From NCBI GenBank assembly GCA_012510305.1, contig JAAZIE010000029.1, forward strand, positions 1 to 5,517: a DNA stretch of 5,517 nucleotides, read 5' to 3'. How positions within the stretch are numbered: the first letter of the stretch is position 1; each line of letters begins with the position of its first letter. Made by a program: the position numbers and the translations under genes. Source of the DNA: Bacillota bacterium. Its GTDB lineage: Bacteria; Bacillota; Dethiobacteria; DTU022. Below are positions 1-5,457 of this stretch, piece after piece. The notes under the pieces are model-generated. The model searched no databases and was not told where the DNA came from. It was given only the letters and a program-made list of their open reading frames with translations.

Positions 1-292
1 CCACGGCATTGTGAAAAAAGCCGCTCGCTCCAAACACGACAAAGAAAAGAGCAGTGCCGCCGATAAGGAGCAGATGGCGGAGCAAATAGTCTTTGGCCAC
101 CCTTCTGCGAAGCAGCACCTTGACTGCAATCCGCAGGGAAAGCACAAGGGCCATAATTGCCGCCAGAATACCCAGGGCGGGCATCCGGGCCAGATATAGA
201 ACAACCAGCAACAGTACGGTAACGGCGTAACCCTTGCCGGCAACTTTCAGCGATCTCTCCACCATCCTGAACCCGGGTTTGTTCTCCCGCAC
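1..292 (-). CDS. Membrane protein of unknown function, C-terminus cut by window edge
   Basis: The frame is open from a GTG at 290-292 to the window edge, giving 97 visible residues. I chose this start because an AGGGGGAG-type ribosome binding site lies about 6 bases upstream (297-304). An ATG at 263-265 is also in frame but has no well-placed site. The protein starts with a short basic stretch (MRENKPGFR), then shows three hydrophobic segments at about residues 22-36, 39-60 and 72-94. An arginine-rich turn (LRRRVAKD) lies between the second and third, which fits a cytoplasmic loop by the positive-inside rule. I do not recognise the family. The gene is divergent from the GH3 gene, and nothing links the two functionally. 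The missing C-terminus prevents a better call. A membrane location is well supported; any further role would be guesswork. Confidence 0.6.
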   Translation of the reverse strand, partial: MRENKPGFRMVERSLKVAGKGYAVTVLLLVVLYLARMPALGILAAIMALVLSLRIAVKVLLRRRVAKDYLLRHLLLIGGTALFFVVFGASGFFHNAV

Positions 293-575
293 GGCTCTCC
301 CCCTTTAAAAGGAAACTCCTGGATCCCTCCAGTAAATAATTCACCGTCTAATTGGCCTACTCCTGCTATTTCGCCTCCTGTTATGCCTCCCGCCACCGTT
401 CCGGTAAACCTTATGCCGCCGGCCCTGCGGCGTTCCCAAAGCAGCACAAGGAGCACCTCCCGGTGCACATCTATCCCGCTGAAGGGTTTTGCCAAAATTA
501 AAAGAATAATGATGAAAGATAGTTTAACCAAAATTAGCCTGGGAAAGGCGAACAATACCGGGGGGGAATACTGCT
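293..575. other. Divergent intergenic control region
   Basis: This interval separates the leftward membrane-protein gene from the rightward GH3 gene, so both promoters should lie here. The part at about 490-550 is AT-rich. I found no convincing -35/-10 pair: the best plus-strand -35-like hexamer (TTGCCA, 490-495) has no good -10 at the right distance. Small inverted repeats with five-base arms occur at 319-332, 415-431 and 453-466. A long minus-strand frame (247-555) crosses the region, but it starts with TTG, has no ribosome binding site, becomes glycine-rich without family features, and overlaps the better-supported leftward gene. I treat it as non-coding. Confidence 0.5.
492..536. repeat. 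Direct repeat CCAAAATTA, possible regulator half-sites
   Basis: The nine-base sequence CCAAAATTA occurs exactly at 492-500 and again at 528-536, a start-to-start distance of 36 bases. Both copies lie in the AT-rich part of the divergent region, 40 to 84 bases before the GH3 start. Such pairs can be operator half-sites, but AT-rich DNA yields short repeats by chance, so the functional reading is only a suggestion. It does not match the CcpA cre consensus. Confidence 0.25.
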
Positions 576-2639
576 GTGGAGGAGAACAGGAAATGGGAAC
601 AGGTAGAAGAAAAAGCTCGTGAGATCGTGGCTGCGCTTACCCTGAAGGAAAAAATCCGTTTCATGTCGGGTAGCTGGGCAAACGCCCGCTCCTTTATCCT
701 AGATGGCTTCAAGTACAACTACCGTCCCTGGAGGGCGGGCGGTTCAAAGCGCCTGGGCGTGCCTCCGGTGAAATTTGTCGACGGCCCCCGGGGAGTCGTC
801 TCCGGACGCTCCACTTGCTTCCCGGTAGCCATGGCCCGCGGGGCAAGTTGGGATAAACAGCTGGAAGAACAGGTGGGCGGCGTAATCGGGAAGGAGATCC
901 GCGCGCGGGAAGGAAATCTTTTCGGAGGCGTCTGCATTAATTTGCTGCGTCATCCCGCCTGGGGCCGTGCCCAGGAGACCTTCGGCGAAGATCCCCACCT
1001 TCTGGGTGAAATGGGGGCGGCGCTGACCCGGGGAGTACAGAAGCATAACGTGATGGCCTGCATCAAGCACTATGCAGCCAACAGCATTGAAAATTGCCGT
1101 TTTACCGTGGATGTCAGGCTGGACGAGCGCACCCTGCGGGAGGTCTACCTGCCCCATTTCAAGCGCTGCATCGATGAAGGAGCCGCCTCGGTTATGGGCG
1201 CTTATAACAAGATCCGCGGAATCCACTGCTGCCACCACACCTACCTGTTGAAAAATATTTTAAAGGAAGAATGGGGTTTTGACGGTTTCACCCTTTCCGA
1301 TTTTTTATGGGGGATCAAAGATACCGTCGAAGCGGCCAATGGCGGAATGGACCTGGAGATGCCGATGACCCTTTTTTACGGGCGCAAACTGAAAAAAGCA
1401 ATCAGAAAAGGGCTCGTCGTGGAGAAAACCCTGGATGAAGCGGTGCGACGAATCGTCAGGAAGCTGCTGCAGTTTACCCAAGCACCGGATCCGCAGGGCT
1501 ACCCGGCAGAACTGGCGGCCTGCCCCGAACATGCGGCGCTGGCACGGGAGACAGCCGAAAAGAGCGCGGTTCTGTTAAAGAACAGCGGCGGCATTCTGCC
1601 CCTGGATCGGAGCAATGTCAAGCGGCTGGCCGTAATCGGCGAGCTCGCCACTGCGCCCAATATAGGCGATTACGGCAGCAGCCGCGTCCGCCCGCCTTAC
1701 GTAATCACCCTTTTGGAAGGCCTGGAGAGCCACTTGAAAGGGTGGGCCACCGTGCATTACGACAACGGAAAGGACCCGGAACGGGCCCGGGAACTGGCCC
1801 GGGGTTGTGATGCCGCCGTCATCGTTGCCGGTTACCGGCACAACGAAGAGGGCGAGTACATCGTCGGGCTGAGAAAGAAAAGGAAAAAAGGGGTCCCTTC
1901 CCCCTTTGGCGGAGACCGGGAAGATATCGCCTTAAGTGAAAAAGACCGGGCCCTTATTGAAGCCGTAGCCCCCGCCAACAGGAGCTCCATCGTGGTCCTC
2001 ATCGGCGGCAGCGCCATTACCATGGAAGAGTGGAAGGAAAAAGCGGGGGCCATTCTGATGGCCTGGTATCCAGGCATGGAGGGAGGCAACGCCGTTGCCC
2101 GGCTGCTCTTCGGCGAGGTAAACCCCAGCGGCAAGCTGCCTTTTACAATACCCTGCCGGGCGGATGATCTCCCTTTCTTCGATGACCAGGCTGACGAGAT
2201 CGAGTATGGTTACTACCACGGCTACACCCTCCTGGAGAAAAAGGAAGTGGAAGCAGCCTTCCCCTTCGGTTTTGGCCTCAGCTATACCCGCTTTACCTAC
2301 AGCAACCTGCAGGTCCGGCAGACCGGCGGAGCCATTACCGCCGCAGTAGACCTGGAGAACAGCGGTGAAAGAGCCGGCGAAGAGGCGGTCCAGCTCTACA
2401 TCGGTTTTGAAAATTCGGCTGTTGACCGCCCCGTTAAACTGCTCAAATGTTTTGACAAGGTCCGCCTGGAACCCGGCGAAAAGAAGAGGGTCGCACTCAC
2501 AGTGAAGCACGAGGACCTGGCCTGGTACAACCCACGCTTCAAAAAGTGGGAGCTGGAGGCGATGGAATACACCGTCTACGTGGGAGGATCCTCGCAGCAG
2601 GCAGACCTGTTGAAAGCGCCGGTGACACTATTTTCTTAG
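576..2639 (+). CDS. Glycoside hydrolase family 3 protein, beta-glucosidase-like
   Basis: This 687-residue protein should hydrolyse terminal non-reducing beta-linked sugars with retention; the exact sugar cannot be read from sequence. The GTG start is the first start codon after an in-frame TAA at 525-527, and a run of seven G (560-566) may be its ribosome binding site. The N-terminal barrel (about 10-300) shows LTLKEKI, the substrate-binding VDGPRGV (68-74), RAQETFGEDP (131-140), IKHY (163-166), and GFDGFTLSDF with nucleophile Asp242. The second alpha/beta domain (about 325-530) carries NEEGEY (423-428), GGDRE (445-449) and the PGMEGG...NPSGKLPFTIP signature. A fibronectin type III-like domain follows, introduced by FGFGLSYTRF (564-573). 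Length fits the two-domain family. There is no signal peptide, so a cytoplasmic enzyme acting on imported glycosides is likely. No transporter or regulator gene adjoins it in view. Confidence 0.93.
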   Translation: MEENRKWEQVEEKAREIVAALTLKEKIRFMSGSWANARSFILDGFKYNYRPWRAGGSKRLGVPPVKFVDGPRGVVSGRSTCFPVAMARGASWDKQLEEQVGGVIGKEIRAREGNLFGGVCINLLRHPAWGRAQETFGEDPHLLGEMGAALTRGVQKHNVMACIKHYAANSIENCRFTVDVRLDERTLREVYLPHFKRCIDEGAASVMGAYNKIRGIHCCHHTYLLKNILKEEWGFDGFTLSDFLWGIKDTVEAANGGMDLEMPMTLFYGRKLKKAIRKGLVVEKTLDEAVRRIVRKLLQFTQAPDPQGYPAELAACPEHAALARETAEKSAVLLKNSGGILPLDRSNVKRLAVIGELATAPNIGDYGSSRVRPPYVITLLEGLESHLKGWATVHYDNGKDPERARELARGCDAAVIVAGYRHNEEGEYIVGLRKKRKKGVPSPFGGDREDIALSEKDRALIEAVAPANRSSIVVLIGGSAITMEEWKEKAGAILMAWYPGMEGGNAVARLLFGEVNPSGKLPFTIPCRADDLPFFDDQADEIEYGYYHGYTLLEKKEVEAAFPFGFGLSYTRFTYSNLQVRQTGGAITAAVDLENSGERAGEEAVQLYIGFENSAVDRPVKLLKCFDKVRLEPGEKKRVALTVKHEDLAWYNPRFKKWELEAMEYTVYVGGSSQQADLLKAPVTLFS

Positions 2640-2650
2640 GAGCTGCATAA

Positions 2651-2669
2651 CTGCCGCCGGTGGCGGCAG
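2651..2669 (+). terminator. Perfect GC hairpin just after the GH3 gene
   Basis: An eight-base arm CTGCCGCC (2651-2658) and its exact complement GGCGGCAG (2662-2669) enclose a three-base loop, 11 bases after the GH3 stop codon. The position suits transcription termination or 3'-end protection. The T-rich tract does not follow at once: eight bases intervene before TTTCTTTT, and that tract belongs to the next inverted repeat. Intrinsic termination is therefore plausible but not classical. Confidence 0.5.
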
Positions 2670-2676
2670 GCGTGAC

Positions 2677-2698
2677 CTTTCTTTTGTTGGAAAGAAAG
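2677..2698. repeat. Perfect inverted repeat CTTTCTTT/AAAGAAAG
   Basis: Arms CTTTCTTT (2677-2684) and AAAGAAAG (2691-2698) are exact complements around a six-base loop (TGTTGG). It is the second of three inverted repeats behind the GH3 gene. The pyrimidine/purine arms could pair in RNA and would sequester the T-tract that the first hairpin would need for termination. Confidence 0.6.
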
Positions 2699-2734
2699 AG
2701 CGGCGCAGGCAAAACTGTATTAAAAAAGAATCGA

Positions 2735-2754
2735 GCCGCTTTTAAAGAAGCGGC
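2735..2754. repeat. Perfect inverted repeat GCCGCTT/AAGCGGC
   Basis: Arms GCCGCTT (2735-2741) and AAGCGGC (2748-2754) pair exactly around TTAAAG, with a possible extra U-G pair inside. The left arm can also pair with AGCGGC at 2699-2704, so two mutually exclusive structures are possible. No T-run follows, so it is not a simple terminator in the plus direction. Confidence 0.55.
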
Positions 2755-2921
2755 CGGCGAAATATACCCTGTTCATCCACAGCTCCCCCGATAGTCTCCA
2801 GATCAGCGGACTGCTTCGTTCAGAATGTTAAGCTGCTGGATAAAACTGCGCCTGGGCGACACAGTGGGGGGAAAGGGCCAGATTCGCTTGTTCATTGTTC
2901 CCACCGTGCACGAAAAGCAGA
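2755..2921. other. Non-coding stretch between inverted repeats and tRNA terminator
   Basis: Together with the inverted repeats and the tRNA terminator, this makes up the gene-free 327 bases between the GH3 gene and the tRNA. I see no supported gene here. The frames crossing it (2803-3027 minus, 2825-3058 plus) extend through the tRNA gene and are artefacts of it. I found no attachment-site duplication of the tRNA 3' end in the window. Confidence 0.5.
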
Positions 2922-2963
2922 TAAAATTAGAGTGTCCCTCTAGCATTTCGATCAGGACACTCT
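2922..2963 (-). terminator. Rho-independent terminator of the tRNA-Pro gene
   Basis: Reading the minus strand, the tRNA CCA is followed after three bases by AGAGTGTCC (2963-2955), a 17-base loop, and the exact complement GGACACTCT (2937-2929). AATTTTA follows directly (2928-2922). A nine-base perfect stem with a T-rich tail this close to the mature 3' end fits an intrinsic terminator. The long loop is the only weak point. Confidence 0.7.
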
Positions 2964-2966
2964 GCA

Positions 2967-3043
2967 TGGTCGGAGCGGCGAGATTCGAACTCGCGACCTC
3001 TTGGTCCCGAACCAAGCGCGCTACCAAACTGCGCTACGCCCCG
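2967..3043 (-). tRNA. tRNA-Pro, anticodon CGG
   Basis: The minus strand folds into a complete 77-base cloverleaf. The acceptor arms CGGGGCG and CGCTCCG pair with one G-U, and the first pair is C1-G72, as is usual for bacterial tRNA-Pro. The D-arm GCGC pair encloses the loop AGTTTGGTA. The anticodon stem CTTGG/CCAAG holds the loop TTCGGGA with anticodon CGG (genomic 3007-3009) and G37, the base methylated in proline tRNAs. The T-arm is GCGAG-TTCGAAT-CTCGC. The discriminator is A, and CCA is encoded (2967-2969). It decodes CCG. It stands alone, with no other tRNA in the window. Confidence 0.97.
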
Positions 3044-3054
3044 CTGCTAAAAAA

Positions 3055-3083
3055 ATAGTATCACTTTATAAGTCTACATGCAA
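3055..3083 (-). promoter_or_regulatory. Possible tRNA-Pro promoter
   Basis: On the minus strand TTGCAT (3083-3078) and TACTAT (3060-3055) are separated by exactly 17 bases, ending 11 bases before the mature tRNA 5' end. Each hexamer matches the sigma-A consensus only partly (3/6 and 4/6). An overlapping TATAAA (3069-3064) is a better -10 but lacks a good -35. One of the two probably serves the tRNA gene. Confidence 0.4.
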
Positions 3084-3199
3084 GCCCCAAGAGTAAGGCT
3101 CAGATTGTTTTATATGGTAGTTTGAGGCGGTTTAGAGCACATTTTGCAAAACATTGAGAAGCCGGTTTTGTGCAAGAAGCTTGGTCCGCTCTGGGGCGA

Positions 3200-3232
3200 G
3201 GCGGCGCCCCGCCCGCCGCCCGGGGTTTTGTT
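3200..3232 (+). terminator. GC-rich hairpin with T-run facing plus-strand transcription
   Basis: GGCGGC (3200-3205) pairs with GCCGCC (3215-3220). Alternatively CCCCG (3207-3211) pairs with CGGGG (3221-3225), followed at once by TTTTGTT. A third option is GGGGCG (3193-3198) with CGCCCC (3205-3210). The T-run makes this terminator-like only in the plus direction, where it would stop read-through into the antisense strand of the membrane-protein gene ending at 3232. In the minus direction it may act as a 3' hairpin without a U-tract. Confidence 0.4.
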
Positions 3233-4350
3233 CAGCTCACCCGGCGGTAAAATAGGGGAAACTCGCCCTGCTCCCAAACCGTTTCACGAAAACGATAAAG
3301 TGTCCCGGGTTCTCGCATGAAGGTGTGCAGCGGAATCATTACCAGCAAGAAAAGCGGCAACCCATGGTACAGGTAAGATTCGAAAAACTGGTGAACCAGA
3401 AGACCGATACACAGAGAATACAGCCCGCTTGAAAGTATATACCGCGAACTGCCCTCAGCGGCTTTTTTCATCGTTTCTCGCAAACCCTGCATGAACAGAG
3501 CGCTATAGATGAGATACAAAGCCAACCCGACGAGGCCGAGCTCCACCGCTACATGAATATATGTATTATGCAGCGTAAGGGGGTTGCCGGTAATCGCAAA
3601 CCAGCCTCCCAGGCCTGTTCCAAAAAGTGGGTATTGCTTAAATAACTGTAGCCCTTCAGCCCACAATTGGACCCGTCCATTGGCCAGCGCTCTGACTATT
3701 TCAACAATGCTGCTTTTCTCAAAGGCCTGCTTGCTCACCAAGACTGCAGCACTCAACAGTACCAGCGGAGTATAACAATAACGCCGGTTGTTGTGCCAGA
3801 TAAAGCAGAGGACGAATAAGGAAAGCGCTATTAAAGCCGCCCGCGAAAAAGTTAAGACAAGCGTAACCAGCTGGATTGCCAGGATGAAATAGAAAGATGG
3901 TACCCTCAGCCCGTTCGTTTCCTTGCGGCTCCGCAACAGGGCAAACAATACAATTGTACCTGCAATGGAGAAAACCAGGAACATCCCCAGTCCGTTGGGG
4001 TTGCCAAAGAAAGACTGAACCTCGGGCAAGCCGTACATGTAGTTGGGGTTGGTGATGGCGAAGGCCAGTAGATTCAACTTCAGGTTCAGGCATACGATGC
4101 CTGCAAGAGCAACTGCGCTCGCGATAGTTCCTGCCAGGCCCAGGCAAAAACAAAGACGGGACAGCGTTTCCGTGGTGCATGGCAGAAGAATGCTGAGCCC
4201 ACAAGCCATCAGTAACAGAAACAACGACCGCAGCGTAACAGACAGGATCGTTGCCTGTGCTGCCGAAAATATTGTAGCCAACACGATGACAAGAGCCAAC
4301 AATGCGACCAGTACATAACTGTACCTCGGGAAAGATTTATCCCCAAGCAC
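3232..4350 (-). CDS. O-antigen ligase/polymerase family (Wzy/WaaL-type) membrane protein
   Basis: This 372-residue polytopic membrane protein belongs to the Wzy_C family, which joins or polymerises lipid-linked glycans on the outer face of the cytoplasmic membrane. Hydrophobic segments lie at about 11-31, 35-57, 65-89, 117-139, 152-184, 192-206, 263-288, 303-325 and 328-345. Family marks are FGNPNGLGMF (115-124), LTFSRAAL (166-173), GRVQLWAEGL (225-234), PLFGTGLGGW (241-250) and LHNTYIHVAVELGLVGL (260-276). Arg170, Arg226 and His261 fall where these enzymes carry functional Arg/His residues. The GTG start follows AAGAGGGGG with a nine-base gap, just after an in-frame stop. The protein is somewhat short for the family, perhaps lacking a helix or two. 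It has its own promoter and no sugar-transferase neighbours, so the polymer is unknown. A Gram-positive cell-wall glycan or protein O-glycosylation are alternatives to LPS. Confidence 0.87.
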   Translation of the reverse strand: MLGDKSFPRYSYVLVALLALVIVLATIFSAAQATILSVTLRSLFLLLMACGLSILLPCTTETLSRLCFCLGLAGTIASAVALAGIVCLNLKLNLLAFAITNPNYMYGLPEVQSFFGNPNGLGMFLVFSIAGTIVLFALLRSRKETNGLRVPSFYFILAIQLVTLVLTFSRAALIALSLFVLCFIWHNNRRYCYTPLVLLSAAVLVSKQAFEKSSIVEIVRALANGRVQLWAEGLQLFKQYPLFGTGLGGWFAITGNPLTLHNTYIHVAVELGLVGLALYLIYSALFMQGLRETMKKAAEGSSRYILSSGLYSLCIGLLVHQFFESYLYHGLPLFLLVMIPLHTFMREPGTLYRFRETVWEQGEFPLFYRRVS

Positions 4351-4420
4351 CTCTTGTTGCCCCCTCTTACTTTAGTCTCTATCTCTCTTTATATTCGGTA
4401 AACCTTACCTTTAGCTGTAG

Positions 4421-4449
4421 ATTATATACCAATAAGCGGTTTTTGTCTA
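4421..4449 (-). promoter_or_regulatory. Strong sigma-A promoter for the O-antigen ligase-like gene
   Basis: On the minus strand TAGACA (4449-4444, 5/6 to TTGACA) is followed after exactly 17 bases by a perfect TATAAT (4426-4421). Transcription should start near 4414, giving a leader of about 64 bases. That leader holds a small hairpin, GGTAA-GGT-TTACC (4409-4397), and the AAGAGGGGG ribosome binding site. The promoter lies 32 bases past the stop of the SagB-type gene, so the downstream gene can be expressed independently. Confidence 0.8.
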
Positions 4450-4481
4450 CAACCCCCTGCTCGGTCAACGGCACAGCCCAT

Positions 4482-5096
4482 TTATCTAATTCCCACCGGC
4501 ATAAGCAGCAAAGGTGCACCGTCTACCGCCAGGATCTTTTTCACCGCCACATCATCGAAGGCGCCCACCGCCACGGTGGCCAACCCCAAAGCCTCTGCCT
4601 GCAAATAGATATTTTCAGATACAGAGCCGGCCTCCATGTGAACGTAGCGGTAACCCCTTTCCCCATAGCGTCCGGTGGTTCTTTCATAATGGGCTACAAT
4701 AATGACAGAAACCGGCGCCTGCACGATCATCTCCTGCCCCAGAGAAGCCCGGGCCAATGCCAGCCGCAGATCATTTTGCTGCAGCTTTTCCAGCGCATGT
4801 GCTCGAAAGTCATAGCGATAAAGACCGGCGCCGGGTCCTTCCAGATCCCCCGCCGCGAGGTATAATTCCAAGGGGTAAGTGGCTCCCGCCGAGGGCGCCG
4901 CACGAGAAACCCCGGCGGCACCTGCTGCGCCCGGTCCGCCCGCAGCCCAGAGCAGCTGACCCGCCTGCGCCGGGGTCAAGCCCCGATCTCGAAAGCTGCG
5001 GCGCGAGATACGGCTGTAGATCGCTTCCTCCACCGAAACCCGCCCTTTGAGCACCGGCCGGGGGAGCGGAATCTTGATTGCACCTTCTGTGCCCAT
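4482..5096 (-). CDS. SagB-type / nitroreductase-fold FMN dehydrogenase
   Basis: This 204-residue protein has the nitroreductase fold of the SagB-type dehydrogenase group, which binds FMN as a dimer. In thiazole/oxazole peptide pathways SagB homologues oxidise azolines, but many stand-alone members have no known substrate. Visible marks are IKIPLPRP (7-14), SRISRRSFRD (28-37, the FMN-phosphate-binding arginine cluster), SRAAPSAGATYPLELYL (64-80), GLYRYD (91-96), GQEMIVQAPVSVII (120-133), and YRYVHMEAG...ENIYLQAEALGL (149-172), then VGAFDD (177-182). The ATG start is firm because AGGAGGT (5111-5105) lies eight bases upstream. An Ala/Gly-rich stretch (about 51-63) occurs just before RAAPSAG. It probably runs with the glutaredoxin-like gene 96 bases upstream. 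No cyclodehydratase or precursor peptide gene is seen beside it, so a general redox role is as likely as peptide modification. Confidence 0.87.
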   Translation of the reverse strand: MGTEGAIKIPLPRPVLKGRVSVEEAIYSRISRRSFRDRGLTPAQAGQLLWAAGGPGAAGAAGVSRAAPSAGATYPLELYLAAGDLEGPGAGLYRYDFRAHALEKLQQNDLRLALARASLGQEMIVQAPVSVIIVAHYERTTGRYGERGYRYVHMEAGSVSENIYLQAEALGLATVAVGAFDDVAVKKILAVDGAPLLLMPVGIR

Positions 5097-5160
5097 TTAA
5101 ACTTACCTCCTGTGACCGCCTTTAAAAAAAGAGTAGTTAAAATACTTGAGTTAACCCCAA

Positions 5161-5181
5161 AGCACCGCCCACGGTGGTGCT
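5161..5181 (-). terminator. Hairpin between the glutaredoxin-like and SagB-type genes
   Basis: Reading the minus strand, AGCACCACC (5181-5173), loop GTG, and GGCGGTGCT (5169-5161) form a stem with eight of nine pairs (one A-C mismatch), 11 bases after the glutaredoxin stop. The tail TTGGGG is poor for intrinsic termination, so it may attenuate, mark a processing site, or stabilise the upstream message. In the plus direction the stem pairs fully with one G-U but has no T-run. Confidence 0.4.
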
Positions 5182-5192
5182 GTTCAAATATT

Positions 5193-5444
5193 TCACCCCT
5201 CGCCCCGGTAACCGATCGACTCGACCCTGCCCTTTTCCACCAGCACGGGCACCATTCCGGCGCCGTACTTCTCTTTGATCTTTTTGAGCGCAGTGCGATC
5301 CCGGCCGACATTATACAGCTTGTATAAACGGCCTTCCTGCTCCAATTGCTCGATCTGCTTCCGGCAATGGGGACAGCCGTCTTTGACGTACAGCTCCAAC
5401 ATGGGCGATACCCCCTTCAAAATCTCTTCAGCCCCAACTACCAT
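5193..5444 (-). CDS. Small glutaredoxin-like thiol oxidoreductase, CPHC active site
   Basis: This 83-residue protein has a thioredoxin/glutaredoxin fold and probably reduces or exchanges disulfides in the cytoplasm. LELYVKDGCPHC (16-27) gives the first beta strand and the redox motif Cys24-Pro-His-Cys27 at the head of helix 1. A second strand (YKLYNVG, 41-47) and a helix (TALKKIKEKYG, 51-61) follow. MVPVLV (64-69) supplies the cis-proline (Pro66) that faces the active site in this fold. I chose the ATG at 5442-5444 because AGGTGAT lies six bases upstream. An upstream TTG (5472-5474) has no such site, and an ATG at 5400-5402 would give a 69-residue form starting MLELYV. The 14 residues before MLEL are unusual for the family. 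It is followed by the SagB-type FMN enzyme, suggesting a shared redox context. Confidence 0.85.
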   Translation of the reverse strand: MVVGAEEILKGVSPMLELYVKDGCPHCRKQIEQLEQEGRLYKLYNVGRDRTALKKIKEKYGAGMVPVLVEKGRVESIGYRGEG

Positions 5445-5450
5445 GTTTAT

Positions 5451-5457
5451 ATCACCT
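5451..5457 (-). promoter_or_regulatory. Ribosome binding site fixing the glutaredoxin-like start
   Basis: AGGTGAT on the minus strand (5457-5451) is an uninterrupted match to the 3' part of the consensus AAGGAGGTGAT and ends six bases before the ATG at 5444. It favours this start over the upstream TTG and the downstream ATG at 5402, although a weaker GGGGG precedes the latter. Confidence 0.65.

Noticed and set aside
1..292. A possible frameshift in the left-end membrane protein near position 100.
   Set aside because: On careful reading of the run of three C at 100-102, the minus-strand frame is continuous and hydrophobic segments follow in one frame.
266..300. A minus-strand GAGCCGTGCGGGAG sequence faintly resembling a stretch found in group II introns.
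   Set aside because: There is no reverse transcriptase frame and no domain V-like hairpin nearby. The stretch is explained by a ribosome binding site and start codon.
247..555. A 102-codon minus-strand frame with a hydrophobic N-terminus, upstream of and overlapping the left-end membrane protein gene.
   Set aside because: It starts with TTG, has no ribosome binding site, its second half is glycine-rich without recognisable motifs, and it overlaps the better-supported start at 292 by 46 bases.
2967..3043. The tRNA-Pro as the attachment site of an integrated element.
   Set aside because: No duplicate of the tRNA 3' end, integrase or phage gene is visible on either side within the window.
2803..3058. 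Two open frames across the tRNA (2803-3027 minus and 2825-3058 plus) with peptides such as ARFELATSWSR and VASSNLAAP.
   Set aside because: These peptides are the six-frame translation of the tRNA-Pro gene, a well-known source of false proteins in databases. Neither frame has a ribosome binding site or family features.
4302..4865. A 187-codon plus-strand frame antisense to the ligase-like and SagB-type genes.
   Set aside because: It covers the control region and both conserved minus-strand genes, is rich in His/Arg/Pro without domain features, and is a shadow of real coding frames.
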